Source of the DNA: Streptomyces dioscori
GTDB lineage: Bacteria > Actinomycetota > Actinomycetes > Streptomycetales > Streptomycetaceae
Direction: 5' to 3'
Assembly (NCBI RefSeq): GCF_003024195.1
Contig: NZ_KZ679042.1
Coordinates: 434,001-498,000 of the forward strand
Length of the DNA stretch: 64,000 nucleotides
The notes beneath the pieces are model-generated. The model searched no databases and was not told where the DNA came from. It saw only the letters and a program-made list of their open reading frames with translations. A program made the position numbers and the translations under genes. Shown piece after piece: positions 32,196 through 42,800 of the stretch (its first letter is position 1; every line of letters starts with the position of its first letter).

Positions 32196-32249
32196 GTCGG
32201 CTCGTCCTGCTGCGTCGACTCGTCCTGCCGCGTCGGCTCGTCCTGCCGC
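32196..32249 (+). repeat. Three tandem 18-base repeats
   Basis: GTCGGCTCGTCCTGCTGC, GTCGACTCGTCCTGCCGC and GTCGGCTCGTCCTGCCGC follow each other in the short gap between the hydrolase start and the SRPBCC gene end. Confidence 0.8.
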
Positions 32250-32270
32250 TCAGGTCAGGTCCCGGCGCGG

Positions 32271-32729
32271 TCAGCCGGGGGTGATGCGGCCACGCCAGGA
32301 ACCGGACGCGCCGCCGCCCTGCTCGATGTACTCCTTGAAGCGCCTCATGTCACCCTTGACCCGGCGGTCGATCGTCCCGGTCAGGTCGGCGGCCTTCTCG
32401 GCCGCGCCGGTCGGCTCCACGTCCATCACGAGCTGGACCCGCGTACGGGTGTCGTCCAGCCGCTGGAAGCTGACCGTGCCCTTCTGCTTGGTGTCACCGC
32501 TGGTGGTGCGCCAGGTGATCCGCTCGTCAGGGAACTGGTCGACGATCTCCGTGTCGAACTCGCGCTTCACCCCACCGATCTTGGTGGTCCAGTGGCTGTG
32601 GCTGTCGTCGACCTGCCTGATCTCCTCGACGCCCTCCATGAACTGCGGGAATTCCTCGAACTGGGTCCACTGGTTGTAGGCGACGCTGACGGGGACCTCG
32701 ACCTCGACCGCTTCCTTGACCGTGCTCAT
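32271..32729 (-). CDS. SRPBCC-family (cyclase/dehydrase-like) protein
   Basis: The ATG at 32727-32729, behind AAGGAG, gives 152 residues beginning MSTVKEAVEVEVPVSVAYNQ, the standard opening of the coenzyme Q-binding/polyketide cyclase-like SRPBCC fold. WTQFEEFPQFMEGVEEIRQV, KIGGVKREFDTEIVDQFPDE and VSFQRLDDTRTRVQLVMDVE follow. These proteins bind hydrophobic ligands in a helix-grip cavity; stand-alone streptomycete members are often stress-induced, but function is unproven. It is 89 bases upstream of the hydrolase in the same direction and may share its transcript. Confidence 0.82.
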   Translation of the reverse strand: MSTVKEAVEVEVPVSVAYNQWTQFEEFPQFMEGVEEIRQVDDSHSHWTTKIGGVKREFDTEIVDQFPDERITWRTTSGDTKQKGTVSFQRLDDTRTRVQLVMDVEPTGAAEKAADLTGTIDRRVKGDMRRFKEYIEQGGGASGSWRGRITPG

Positions 32730-32878
32730 CAGGTGGCTCCTTTCCACGTGGATCTCGTTACGGCGCGGCGGGTACCCGATGAGCGTTCTCCTACGACTCG
32801 ACGGAGCGACTGCTTCCGGTCGGCTGTCGCCGGCGCCGGTCCGCGCATGGCCGGGGCGGGTCGGGATACCCGGCCCCC

Positions 32879-33886
32879 ATGTCAAGGACACCGAAATCCG
32901 AGCAGCAGACTCCGGGCCCGGCGGAGCACGTGGAGGAACGGGCACCGGACAAGCTCCACGAGTTGCCGAAGCGGTCCTGGCTGGCCGTCCTCAAAGGCAC
33001 GGTCAAGGAGTTCCAGGACGACGAGCTCGCCGACAGGGCCGCGGCGCTGACGTACTACGGGGTGCTCTCGCTGTTCCCGGCGCTGCTGCTCCTGGTGTCG
33101 CTCCTGGGCATCGCCGGGAAGTCGGCGACCCAGGAGGTCCTGGACAACCTCAAGAAGCTGACTCCCGGTTCCGCACGGGACATCATCAGCGACGCGGTGA
33201 CGCAGTTGCAGGGCCGGGGCGGCATCGGTTCCGTCATGGCCGTGGTCGGTGTCGTGCTCGCCGTGTGGTCGGCCTCCGGTTATGTGGCGGCCTTCATCCG
33301 CTCCGCCAACGCCGTCTACGACATGCCGGAGGGGCGCCCTGTCTGGAAGGTGCTGCCCATCCGTGTGGGCGTGACCGTCGTGCTCCTGGTGCTGGCGGTG
33401 ATCAGCGCGCTGATCGTGGTGTTCACCGGCGGTCTGGCCCGCGAGGCGGGCGGCGCGCTGGGGATCGGCGACACGGCGCTCACGGTGTGGTCGATCGCGA
33501 AGTGGCCGGTACTGGTCGTACTCGTCACGGTCATGATCGCCCTGCTGTACTGGGCGACTCCGAACGTGAAGGGCCGCGGCTTCAAGTGGATCACTCCCGG
33601 TAGCGTGCTGGCCCTGCTGATCTGGCTGATCGCCTCGGCCGGGTTCGCGTTCTACGTGGCCAACTTCGGCTCGTACAACAAGACCTACGGCACGCTCGCC
33701 GGTGTCATCGTCTTCCTGGTCTGGCTGTGGATCAGCAATATCGCGATCCTGCTCGGGCTGGAGTTCGACTCCGAGATGGCTCGGCAGCGCGCCATCGCGG
33801 GTGGTCTGCCGGACACCGAGGAGCCCTATGTGCCGCCGCGGGACACCCGCGCCTGGAGCGACGAGGAGCAGCGCCGGATGGAATGA
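32879..33886 (+). CDS. YihY/BrkB-family membrane protein
   Basis: The 335-residue protein has a hydrophilic N-terminus, then six membrane segments beginning with AAALTYYGVLSLFPALLLLV, the hallmark of the YihY/BrkB family. ASGYVAAFIRSANAVYDMPEGRP and LLYWATPNVKGRGFKWITPG, then YNKTYGTLAGVIVFLVWLWI, complete the family pattern. The C-terminus is polar and cytoplasmic. Members were once taken for ribonuclease BN; their real role (possibly transport) is unknown. It is divergent from the SRPBCC gene with a 149-base gap. Confidence 0.9.
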   Translation: MSRTPKSEQQTPGPAEHVEERAPDKLHELPKRSWLAVLKGTVKEFQDDELADRAAALTYYGVLSLFPALLLLVSLLGIAGKSATQEVLDNLKKLTPGSARDIISDAVTQLQGRGGIGSVMAVVGVVLAVWSASGYVAAFIRSANAVYDMPEGRPVWKVLPIRVGVTVVLLVLAVISALIVVFTGGLAREAGGALGIGDTALTVWSIAKWPVLVVLVTVMIALLYWATPNVKGRGFKWITPGSVLALLIWLIASAGFAFYVANFGSYNKTYGTLAGVIVFLVWLWISNIAILLGLEFDSEMARQRAIAGGLPDTEEPYVPPRDTRAWSDEEQRRME

Positions 33887-33956
33887 CGGCCGCACGGGAG
33901 GACGGGCCGCACGGAACGGGGGACGGAACGGGGAACGGAACTAGGGCGTCGGCCGG

Positions 33957-35228
33957 TCATCCGGCTGTGCCCGCGAGTTCGGCGACGGCCGCCACGGCCC
34001 GGTCCAGTTCGGCGTGGGTGTTGTAGTAGTGCGGTGAGAGGCGCACCAGGGGGTGGACGTCCCGCACCTCCGTGTCGAACTGGGTGTGTTCGGGGACGGT
34101 CGTGCTCACGTTGATCCCCTGCCGGGTGAGCGCCGCGGCCACGTCCGCGGTGGGTACACCGTCGACCTTCGTGGTCACGATGGCGCACCGGACCCGGCCG
34201 AGGTCGTACGTGGTGACGCCGGGCAGGGCGTCGAGAGCATCGCGCAGATACGCGCCGAGGGCGAGGGCCCGTTCCCCGATCGGGTCCATGCCCAGGTCCA
34301 GTGCCTGGCGGACGGCCTCTCCCAGCCCCAGGACATTGGCGTAGCTCGCTTCCCAGCTCTCGAAGCGCCGGGCGCCGGCATGCCAGGTGAAGCCCCGCTC
34401 GCCGTCCCAGGTGGCCGCCTCGATGTCGCTGACGAACGGGTCGAGGTAGTCCAGGGCCTCGCGGCGGACCCACAGGAAGCCGGTGCCGCGCGGGCCCCGC
34501 AGGAACTTGCGGCCGGTGGCGCTGAGCATGTCGCAGCCGATGCGGGTGACGTCCACGGGGAACTGCCCGACGGACTGGGTGGCGTCGAGCAGGAACGGTA
34601 CACCGGCGGCTCGCGCGATCCGGCCGATCTCGTGGGCAGGGTTGACCAGGCCGCCGCTGGTGGGGATGTGGGTGACGCCGATGAGCCGGGTGCGCTCGTC
34701 GATCAGCTCGGTCAGCGCCGCGGTGTCGAGTTGGCCGTACTCGTCGTCGGGGACCACCACGACCTCGGCGCCGGCCCGCCGGGCGGTCTGCAGATACGCC
34801 AGTACGCTGCTGCCGTACTCCGCCCGGCCGGTGAGGATGCGGTCGCCCGGCTTGAAGGTCATCGAGTAGAAGGCGGCGTTCCACGCGTGCGTGGAGTTGT
34901 CGAAGAGCGCGATCTCGTCGGGCCGGCCGCCCACCAGCCGGGCGAGGTCCGTGCGGGTGGCGTCGATGCGTTCCTGTTCCTGGCGGGCGGCCTCGTAGCC
35001 GCCGATGTCCGCCTCCAGTTCCAGGTGGGACGTCATCGTCGCGAGGGTCCGCCGGGAGAGCAGTCCGGCCCCCGCGTTGTTGAGGTGCACCCGGTGCGTG
35101 GTGCCCGGCGTGTCCGCGCGGAGCGCCTCGATGTCCAGGCCGGGGTGTTCCGCACTGCTGCCTTCCACGCTGCTGCTTCGCACGCTGCTGTCCTCCACGG
35201 TGCCGTGTCCCACGCCGGTGTGTTCCAT
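33957..35228 (-). CDS. Class V aminotransferase-fold PLP enzyme
   Basis: The frame from the ATG at 35226-35228 gives 423 residues; the first 35 residues are low-complexity (Ser/His/Gly-rich) and the true start may be a later GTG or TTG. The fold-type I class V pattern is clear: HLNNAGAGLLSRRT, DNSTHAWNAAFYSMTF, THIPTSGGLVNPAHEIGR, the PLP-binding Asp in LLDATQSVGQ and the Schiff-base Lys in SATGRKFLRGPRGTGF. Relatives include cysteine desulfurases and isopenicillin N epimerase-like enzymes. Neighbouring genes give no clue to the substrate. Confidence 0.8.
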   Translation of the reverse strand: MEHTGVGHGTVEDSSVRSSSVEGSSAEHPGLDIEALRADTPGTTHRVHLNNAGAGLLSRRTLATMTSHLELEADIGGYEAARQEQERIDATRTDLARLVGGRPDEIALFDNSTHAWNAAFYSMTFKPGDRILTGRAEYGSSVLAYLQTARRAGAEVVVVPDDEYGQLDTAALTELIDERTRLIGVTHIPTSGGLVNPAHEIGRIARAAGVPFLLDATQSVGQFPVDVTRIGCDMLSATGRKFLRGPRGTGFLWVRREALDYLDPFVSDIEAATWDGERGFTWHAGARRFESWEASYANVLGLGEAVRQALDLGMDPIGERALALGAYLRDALDALPGVTTYDLGRVRCAIVTTKVDGVPTADVAAALTRQGINVSTTVPEHTQFDTEVRDVHPLVRLSPHYYNTHAELDRAVAAVAELAGTAG

Positions 35229-35510
35229 GCCGGTGTGTTTCCATCCGCCCGGCCTTCGTATGCCTCCCCCGCGCTCCCCGGCTCCGGAGACGGCTCCGGA
35301 GAAGGGCGACTGGTTCCGCGTCACGGGCCGACACAAATGATCAGCCCGCGGTGAGGCTCTTTGTGCCCGGGTCCGGCCGGAGGTCAGACGGCGACGCCAT
35401 GACCGTTTTCATGTCCTGACGTCGGCACCCCGCCCTGCAAACGTCTCCTCCAGGACACCCCGCCCGCGAACAGCGCCGGAAAGAAGTCGTGTCCGACGGG
35501 TTGCCGAGTA

Positions 35511-35533
35511 GTTGATTCATTACTTAAATCAAC
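35511..35533. promoter_or_regulatory. AT-rich inverted repeat upstream of the discoidin/beta-helix gene
   Basis: GTTGATT (35511-35517) and AATCAAC (35527-35533) form an inverted repeat around the AT-rich centre CATTACTTA, striking in this GC-rich gap. It is about 100 bases before the start of the secreted protein gene and is a candidate operator or promoter element. The rest of the 35229-35635 gap shows nothing else I can name. Confidence 0.5.
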
Positions 35534-35635
35534 ACCTGAACTAAGCGTCACCGCACTGGTATCGGGTTCCCCACCGCACTGGTCCGGGTTCCCCCCGCCC
35601 GCTCCTCACCCTCCACACCCGCACGGAGTCAACGT

Positions 35636-37858
<2,223 letters not shown>

Positions 37859-37876
37859 CAGCCGGCTGAAAGCGTC

Positions 37877-37911
37877 CGCGGCCCGTCCTCCCATCGGGAG
37901 GGCGGGCCGCG
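37877..37911 (+). terminator. Terminator after the discoidin/beta-helix gene
   Basis: CGCGGCCCGTCCTCCC (37877-37892) pairs with GGGAGGGCGGGCCGCG (37896-37911) with one G-U pair and an ATC loop. Confidence 0.88.
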
Positions 37912-37932
37912 TGCGGAGCGAGATCATCGACC

Positions 37933-37970
37933 GTTTATCATATGAGCACCGCCTAGCTCGAAAGATAAAC
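37933..37970. promoter_or_regulatory. Inverted repeat immediately upstream of the GAPDH gene
   Basis: GTTTATC (37933-37939) and GATAAAC (37964-37970) are inverted copies with 24 bases between; the second ends two bases before the GTG start. The right copy overlaps the place of the ribosome site, so a bound regulator, or an RNA hairpin, could control expression. Confidence 0.5.
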
Positions 37971-37972
37971 CT

Positions 37973-39430
37973 GTGACTGTCAATGACGACTCGTTCACCC
38001 GTTGGAAGAACCGCGAGGAGATCGCGGAGTCGATGATCCCGATCATCGGGAAGCTGCACCGCGAGCGGGACGTCACCGTCCTGCTGCACAGCCGCTCCTT
38101 GGTGAACAAGTCGGTGGTCAGCATCCTCAAGACCCACCGGTTCGCCCGGCAGATCACCGGAGTGGAGCTGTCGGTCACCGAGACCCTGCCCTATCTGCAG
38201 GCTCTGACCACGCTCGACCTCGGCCCCTCCCAGATCGACATCGGGATGCTCGCCGCCACGCACCGCAGCGACGACCGCGGCCTCACCGTCGAGGCCTTCA
38301 CCGCCGAGGCCGTCGCCGGCGCCACGGGCGCCGACAAGATCGAGAGCCGCTCGGGCCGCGATGTCGTCCTGTACGGTTTCGGCCGCATCGGGCGCCTGGT
38401 CGCCCGCCTGCTCATCGAGAAGGCGGGTTCCGGGAACGGCCTGCGCCTGCGTGCCGTCGTCGTCCGCCGGAGCGGTGGCAGCCGGGCCGCCGACGATCTC
38501 GTGAAGCGTGCCTCGCTGCTGCGCCGCGACTCGATCCACGGCCAGTTCCAGGGCACGATCACCGTCGACGAGGCGAGCAGCACGATCTTCGCCAACGGCA
38601 ACGCGATCAAGGTGATCTACGCGAACGACCCCTCCGAGGTCGACTACACGGCGTACGGCATCAAGGACGCCGTCCTCATCGACAACACCGGCATCTGGCG
38701 CGACCGCGAGGGCCTGTCGCAGCATCTGCGCCCCGGCATCGACAAGGTCGTGCTGACCGCGCCGGGCAAGGGTGACGTGCCGAACATCGTGCACGGTGTC
38801 AACCACGACATGATCAAGCCGGACGAGCGGATCCTGTCCTGCGCGTCCTGCACCACGAACGCGATCGTCCCGCCGCTGAAGGCGATGGCCGACGAGTACG
38901 GCGTGCTGCGCGGGCACGTGGAGACCGTCCACTCGTTCACCAACGACCAGAACCTGCTGGACAACTACCACAAGGCCGACCGTCGTGGCCGCTCGGCGCC
39001 GCTCAACATGGTGATCACCGAGACGGGCGCGGCCTCCGCCGTGGCCAAGGCGCTGCCCGACCTCGACGCGCCGATCACCGGCAGCTCGATCCGCGTCCCG
39101 GTGCCGGACGTCTCGATCGCGATCCTCAGCCTGCGGCTCGGCCGCGAGACGACCCGCGAGGAGGTCCTCGACCACCTGCGGAACGTGTCGCTGACCTCAC
39201 CGCTGAAGCGGCAGATCGACTTCACCACCGCCCCCGACGCGGTCTCCAGCGACTTCATGGGCTCGCGCCACGCCTCGATCGTCGACGCGGGCGCCACCAA
39301 GGTCGACGGCGACAACGCGATCCTCTACCTCTGGTACGACAACGAGTTCGGCTACTCCTGCCAGGTCGTCCGGGTCGTCCAGCATGTGACGGGCGTCGAG
39401 TACCCGACGTATCCGGCGCCCGCGGTCTGA
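37973..39430 (+). CDS. Glyceraldehyde-3-phosphate dehydrogenase, long form with N-terminal extension
   Basis: The GTG at 37973 gives 485 residues, about 150 more than ordinary GAPDH. Residues 1-125 form an extra domain (WKNREEIAESMIPIIGKLHR, VVSILKTHRFARQITGVELS) not found in the glycolytic enzyme. The Rossmann motif VVLYGFGRIGRLVARLL starts near residue 130. The catalytic cysteine is Cys293 in SCASCTTNAI, followed by VETVHSFTNDQNLLDN, and the substrate-binding SSIRVPVPDVS. Streptomycetes carry such a second, about 480-residue GAPDH. It oxidises glyceraldehyde 3-phosphate with NAD(P). Only a weak ribosome site (GAAAG) precedes the start. The physiological direction and cofactor are not evident. 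Confidence 0.9.
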   Translation: MTVNDDSFTRWKNREEIAESMIPIIGKLHRERDVTVLLHSRSLVNKSVVSILKTHRFARQITGVELSVTETLPYLQALTTLDLGPSQIDIGMLAATHRSDDRGLTVEAFTAEAVAGATGADKIESRSGRDVVLYGFGRIGRLVARLLIEKAGSGNGLRLRAVVVRRSGGSRAADDLVKRASLLRRDSIHGQFQGTITVDEASSTIFANGNAIKVIYANDPSEVDYTAYGIKDAVLIDNTGIWRDREGLSQHLRPGIDKVVLTAPGKGDVPNIVHGVNHDMIKPDERILSCASCTTNAIVPPLKAMADEYGVLRGHVETVHSFTNDQNLLDNYHKADRRGRSAPLNMVITETGAASAVAKALPDLDAPITGSSIRVPVPDVSIAILSLRLGRETTREEVLDHLRNVSLTSPLKRQIDFTTAPDAVSSDFMGSRHASIVDAGATKVDGDNAILYLWYDNEFGYSCQVVRVVQHVTGVEYPTYPAPAV

Positions 39431-39436
39431 CCGCAC

Positions 39437-39471
39437 CCGGGTGCCCCGGGATTCCTTCCCGGGGCACCCGG
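39437..39471. terminator. Bidirectional terminator between GAPDH and GH78 genes
   Basis: CCGGGTGCCCCGGG (39437-39450) pairs perfectly with CCCGGGGCACCCGG (39458-39471) around a 7-base loop, between convergent genes. Confidence 0.9.
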
Positions 39472-39479
39472 CAGCCGCA

Positions 39480-42400
39480 CTATGACGCGGTCGAGCGGAA
39501 GGTCCAGCTGCCGGAGCCGACCTCGTACACCGCCTCGCCCTGCTCCGTACGCACCGGACGTATCCCGGCGGGCGCGGTGGCCCTGCCGCCGAACAGGGGC
39601 ACATGCACCTCCGCCGTGCTCCCCGCCGGCACGTCCACGGTGAGGCGGAACCGGCCGCCGTCCCGCTTCCACCCGGTCCGCGCGACCCCGTACGGAGTGC
39701 GGTACGAGCCGGTCGCCGAGGTCAGGTCGCCCTCGACGGCCGGGTCGATGAGGAGTTCGGAGTAACCGACCGAGCCGGCGGTCTGGCCGATGCCCGCGAC
39801 CCGGGTGGTGAACCAGGAGTCGATGGCGCCGAGCATGAAGTGGTTCTGCGACTGGCCGGGTCCGCCGTCCCAGGACTCGCCGAGCGTGGTGTTGCCGGCG
39901 CGCACCTGGTAGCCGTAGCTCGGGCTGGTCGTCTGCGTGGCTATCTTGTGGACGATGTCGTCGCGGCCGTTGGCCGACAGGACGCGGAACGCGGCGGGCA
40001 GCGAGATCTCGCCGAGGGTCAGGTGGTAGTCCGCGTTCTCGACGGCGCCGGTGAAGTGGCCGAGCAGCCGGTCCTTCTCCCCCGCCGGGTACGCGCCCAT
40101 GTCGAGGGCTAGGGCCTCGGCGCCCTGTCCTCCGCCGCCGAAGGTGCCCGTGGCGGAGTCGTAGTACTTGGCGGCCAGGGCGGTGGCACTCGCGTCGGCC
40201 TTCGCCCGGTAGGTGTCGGCCGCTTCCTGGTCACCGAGGACGGCTGCCGTGCTGCTGAGCGCGTCGAGCACCCGCCAGTAGCCGTAGGTGCCCGCGACCG
40301 CGCGCGGGAAGGTGCGGTCCGGGGTGAACCAGTCGCCGAGCCCGTAGTCGAGGATGCCGCCGGTGACCTGTGTCTGGAGGAAGTCCGCGTACTGCCGCAT
40401 CCGCGGGTAGTACGTGGCCATCGTGTCCCGGTCCCCGTAGGTCGTGTAGAGCTGCCAGGGGACGAGGACGAACGCGCCGCCCCAGTTGGAGTCGTTGCGG
40501 TAGGCGCCGGGCAGACTCGTGTACTCGGGCACGGTGCTGGGGATCAGCCCGTCCGTGGTCTGCGCGTCGGCCATGTCACGCACGATCTTGCGCAGGTAGG
40601 AGCGCATGTCGTAGTTGCCCGCGAGTGCCGGGAACACGAGCTGGTTCTGCTCCAGCCAGCCCAGTTTCTCCCGGCTGGGGCAGTCGGTGAGGACACTCAT
40701 CATGTTGCCCTCGATGGCCCGCCGGATCAGCGAGTGGATGTCGTTGACGAGCGGGTCGGAGCTGCTGAAGTCACCGGCCGAGGTGTTGTCGGTGCGCAGC
40801 ACCTTGCCGCGTACGGTCACGGTCGCGCCCTCGGGGACGCCCCTCAACTCCAGGTAGCGGAAGCCGTGGTAGCTGAAGCGCGGGTGCCAGGTCTCGGTGC
40901 GGGCGCCCCGGGTGGTGTAGCTGTCCCACAGGGGTGAGCCCACATTGCTGATGGACTGGAAGGCGTGCCCGTCCTTGAGGCTTTCGGCCGGGTGGACACG
41001 GACGGCCGTGCCCGCGGGCGCGCTGACGGTGATCTCGGGCCAGCCGGCGATGTTGCGGCCCAGGTCGAACACCCTGCTGCCGGCGGCGCCTTCGACCTCC
41101 TTGCCCTTGAGGGTCTCGACGACTCTGATGGGTTCGGTCTCGCGGGCGCTGAGCACGGCGGGTTTCTCGGCCGTGCCGGGGCCGGCCACGGTGACGGCCT
41201 TGTCCCAGCCCCGGCGGTCACCGCTCGGCTCGTCCCAGTGGGCACTCTCGCGGCGGGCGTCGTAGTCCTCGCCGCCGTACCAGTTGGAGGAGGTGGTGGG
41301 TCCGAGGGTGGTCCGCCAGTCGTCGCCGCTGGTGACGGTACGGACGCTGCCGTCGGCCAGGGTCACTTCAAGTCGGGCGATCAGCTTGGGGTCGCTGAGG
41401 TTGCCGTACAGCTTGCGGTAGCGGTCGGCGGTGCTGACGACGTTGGACATGCCGTTGCCGAGGGCCACACCGAGGGTGTTGGCGCCGGCCCTCAGGCGGT
41501 CGGTGACGTCGTAGGTGGCGTACTGGACGCGTTCCGCGTAGTCGGTGTTGGCGGGCTCCAGGACGGCGTCGCCCACCGGTTCGCCGTTGAGGGTCGCGTC
41601 GTAGATGCCCAGTCCCCCGATGTACAGGCGGGCGCTGCGCACCTTCTTGGGGAGCTTGAAGTCGTCTGTGAGCAGGGGCAGTCCGGCCGGGAGATAGGGC
41701 TCGGGAGCCTTCTGCCCGTCCACGTCGGCGAGCGCGGCGAACGGCCCTGTGGCACTGTCGCCGCTCGAAAGGGCGTAGTCCACGGGGAAGTTGGGGACGC
41801 GGCCGTCCGCGGTGAGGACGTCGGCGCGCGGATACAGGGCCACCTCGTCGAAGGTCTTCGCCGCCTTGAGGTCGAGGGTGAGGACCACGGGTGTGCCGGA
41901 GACGTCGGCGCCGGTGTGGGCGGCGCTCGCGTAGCCGGCGGCCGTCTGCAGGGCGCTGTTGGGGAGACCGTCGACGGCGAGGGCCGGCTCCCAGGTCTTG
42001 CGCAGGGTGTTGGTCTCGGAGGCGGTCACCGCGGCGCCGCGGGCGAGGCCGGTGGCGGAGGTCGCGGAGTCACGCACGTCGATCTCGCCGAGCTGCACGC
42101 GCCAGGTGCGCTCGGGGAAGGCCTCCTCCAGGGGCAGACCCAGCTTGGTGACGTCCAGCCGTACGTAACGGGCCGTGGTGCGGGGGACCTTGACGACGAC
42201 GGGCTCGACCGTGCGCTCGCTCAGCCGCCAGTCAGGGTGTGTGATCCACCGGGCGTCGCCGCCGGTGTTCCAGTCCGACTGCCGGGTCAGCCCGGTCTCG
42301 AAGACGGCGGTGTCGCTCCAGCCGGAGTCGCGCGACCCGTGCGAGGACCAGAGCATGACCCGCCAGTACACGCGGTCGCGGGAGCCCAGCTTCTTCCCCG

Positions 42401-42761
42401 CGTAGGTGGTCTCGGGCACCGTGGAGCGGACCTTGCCCGAGTCCCACAGGTCGGGCCTGCCGCGGCGCAGCAGCTCCGGCGAACTGGCCGCCTGGACGCG
42501 GTAGGCGGCCTGGCGGGTGTTCGTGGCGCGGGCCTCGGTCTCCCAGCTGAGCTCGGGTGTCGTGTCGTCGATGCCCAGGGCCTGGCTCAGGTGCTGGGTG
42601 CGCAGTCGGTCGGGGGTGATGGTGGCGCTGTTTCCGGTGGTGGCGTCGGCGGTGACGGCGCCGGCGAGCACGGTGGCGAACGCGGTCAGTCCGGCGAAGA
42701 GTACGGGTACGGGCCGCCGGTGTCCGCTGCGGGGGCGCGGTCGCGAACGGGGTCTGGGCAT
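39480..42761 (-). CDS. Secreted alpha-L-rhamnosidase, GH78 family
   Basis: The ATG at 42759-42761 follows GGAG and gives 1093 residues with a very basic n-region and hydrophobic segment (VPVLFAGLTAFATVLAGAVT). The GH78 order is visible: an N-terminal fibronectin-like part (ARATNTRQAAYRVQAASSPE), an accessory discoidin-like insert (about residues 185-320), the alpha_L_rhamnos_N region (SARLYIGGLGIYDATLNGEP), HGFRYLELRGVPEG, then the six-hairpin barrel with TDCPSREKLGWLEQNQLVFP and NDSNWGGAFVLVPWQLYTTYG, and a C-terminal beta domain. It removes terminal alpha-L-rhamnose from plant polymers or glycosides. It is the last gene of a three-glycosidase operon. Confidence 0.9.
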   Translation of the reverse strand: MPRPRSRPRPRSGHRRPVPVLFAGLTAFATVLAGAVTADATTGNSATITPDRLRTQHLSQALGIDDTTPELSWETEARATNTRQAAYRVQAASSPELLRRGRPDLWDSGKVRSTVPETTYAGKKLGSRDRVYWRVMLWSSHGSRDSGWSDTAVFETGLTRQSDWNTGGDARWITHPDWRLSERTVEPVVVKVPRTTARYVRLDVTKLGLPLEEAFPERTWRVQLGEIDVRDSATSATGLARGAAVTASETNTLRKTWEPALAVDGLPNSALQTAAGYASAAHTGADVSGTPVVLTLDLKAAKTFDEVALYPRADVLTADGRVPNFPVDYALSSGDSATGPFAALADVDGQKAPEPYLPAGLPLLTDDFKLPKKVRSARLYIGGLGIYDATLNGEPVGDAVLEPANTDYAERVQYATYDVTDRLRAGANTLGVALGNGMSNVVSTADRYRKLYGNLSDPKLIARLEVTLADGSVRTVTSGDDWRTTLGPTTSSNWYGGEDYDARRESAHWDEPSGDRRGWDKAVTVAGPGTAEKPAVLSARETEPIRVVETLKGKEVEGAAGSRVFDLGRNIAGWPEITVSAPAGTAVRVHPAESLKDGHAFQSISNVGSPLWDSYTTRGARTETWHPRFSYHGFRYLELRGVPEGATVTVRGKVLRTDNTSAGDFSSSDPLVNDIHSLIRRAIEGNMMSVLTDCPSREKLGWLEQNQLVFPALAGNYDMRSYLRKIVRDMADAQTTDGLIPSTVPEYTSLPGAYRNDSNWGGAFVLVPWQLYTTYGDRDTMATYYPRMRQYADFLQTQVTGGILDYGLGDWFTPDRTFPRAVAGTYGYWRVLDALSSTAAVLGDQEAADTYRAKADASATALAAKYYDSATGTFGGGGQGAEALALDMGAYPAGEKDRLLGHFTGAVENADYHLTLGEISLPAAFRVLSANGRDDIVHKIATQTTSPSYGYQVRAGNTTLGESWDGGPGQSQNHFMLGAIDSWFTTRVAGIGQTAGSVGYSELLIDPAVEGDLTSATGSYRTPYGVARTGWKRDGGRFRLTVDVPAGSTAEVHVPLFGGRATAPAGIRPVRTEQGEAVYEVGSGSWTFRSTAS

Positions 42762-42800
42762 GAGGGCTCCATGAAGTGCGTGCGGGGGAGGTTCGAGGGG

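Noticed and set aside
32163..33050. Plus-strand open frame over the SRPBCC gene
   Set aside because: Shadow of the minus-strand SRPBCC gene; no domain or ribosome site.
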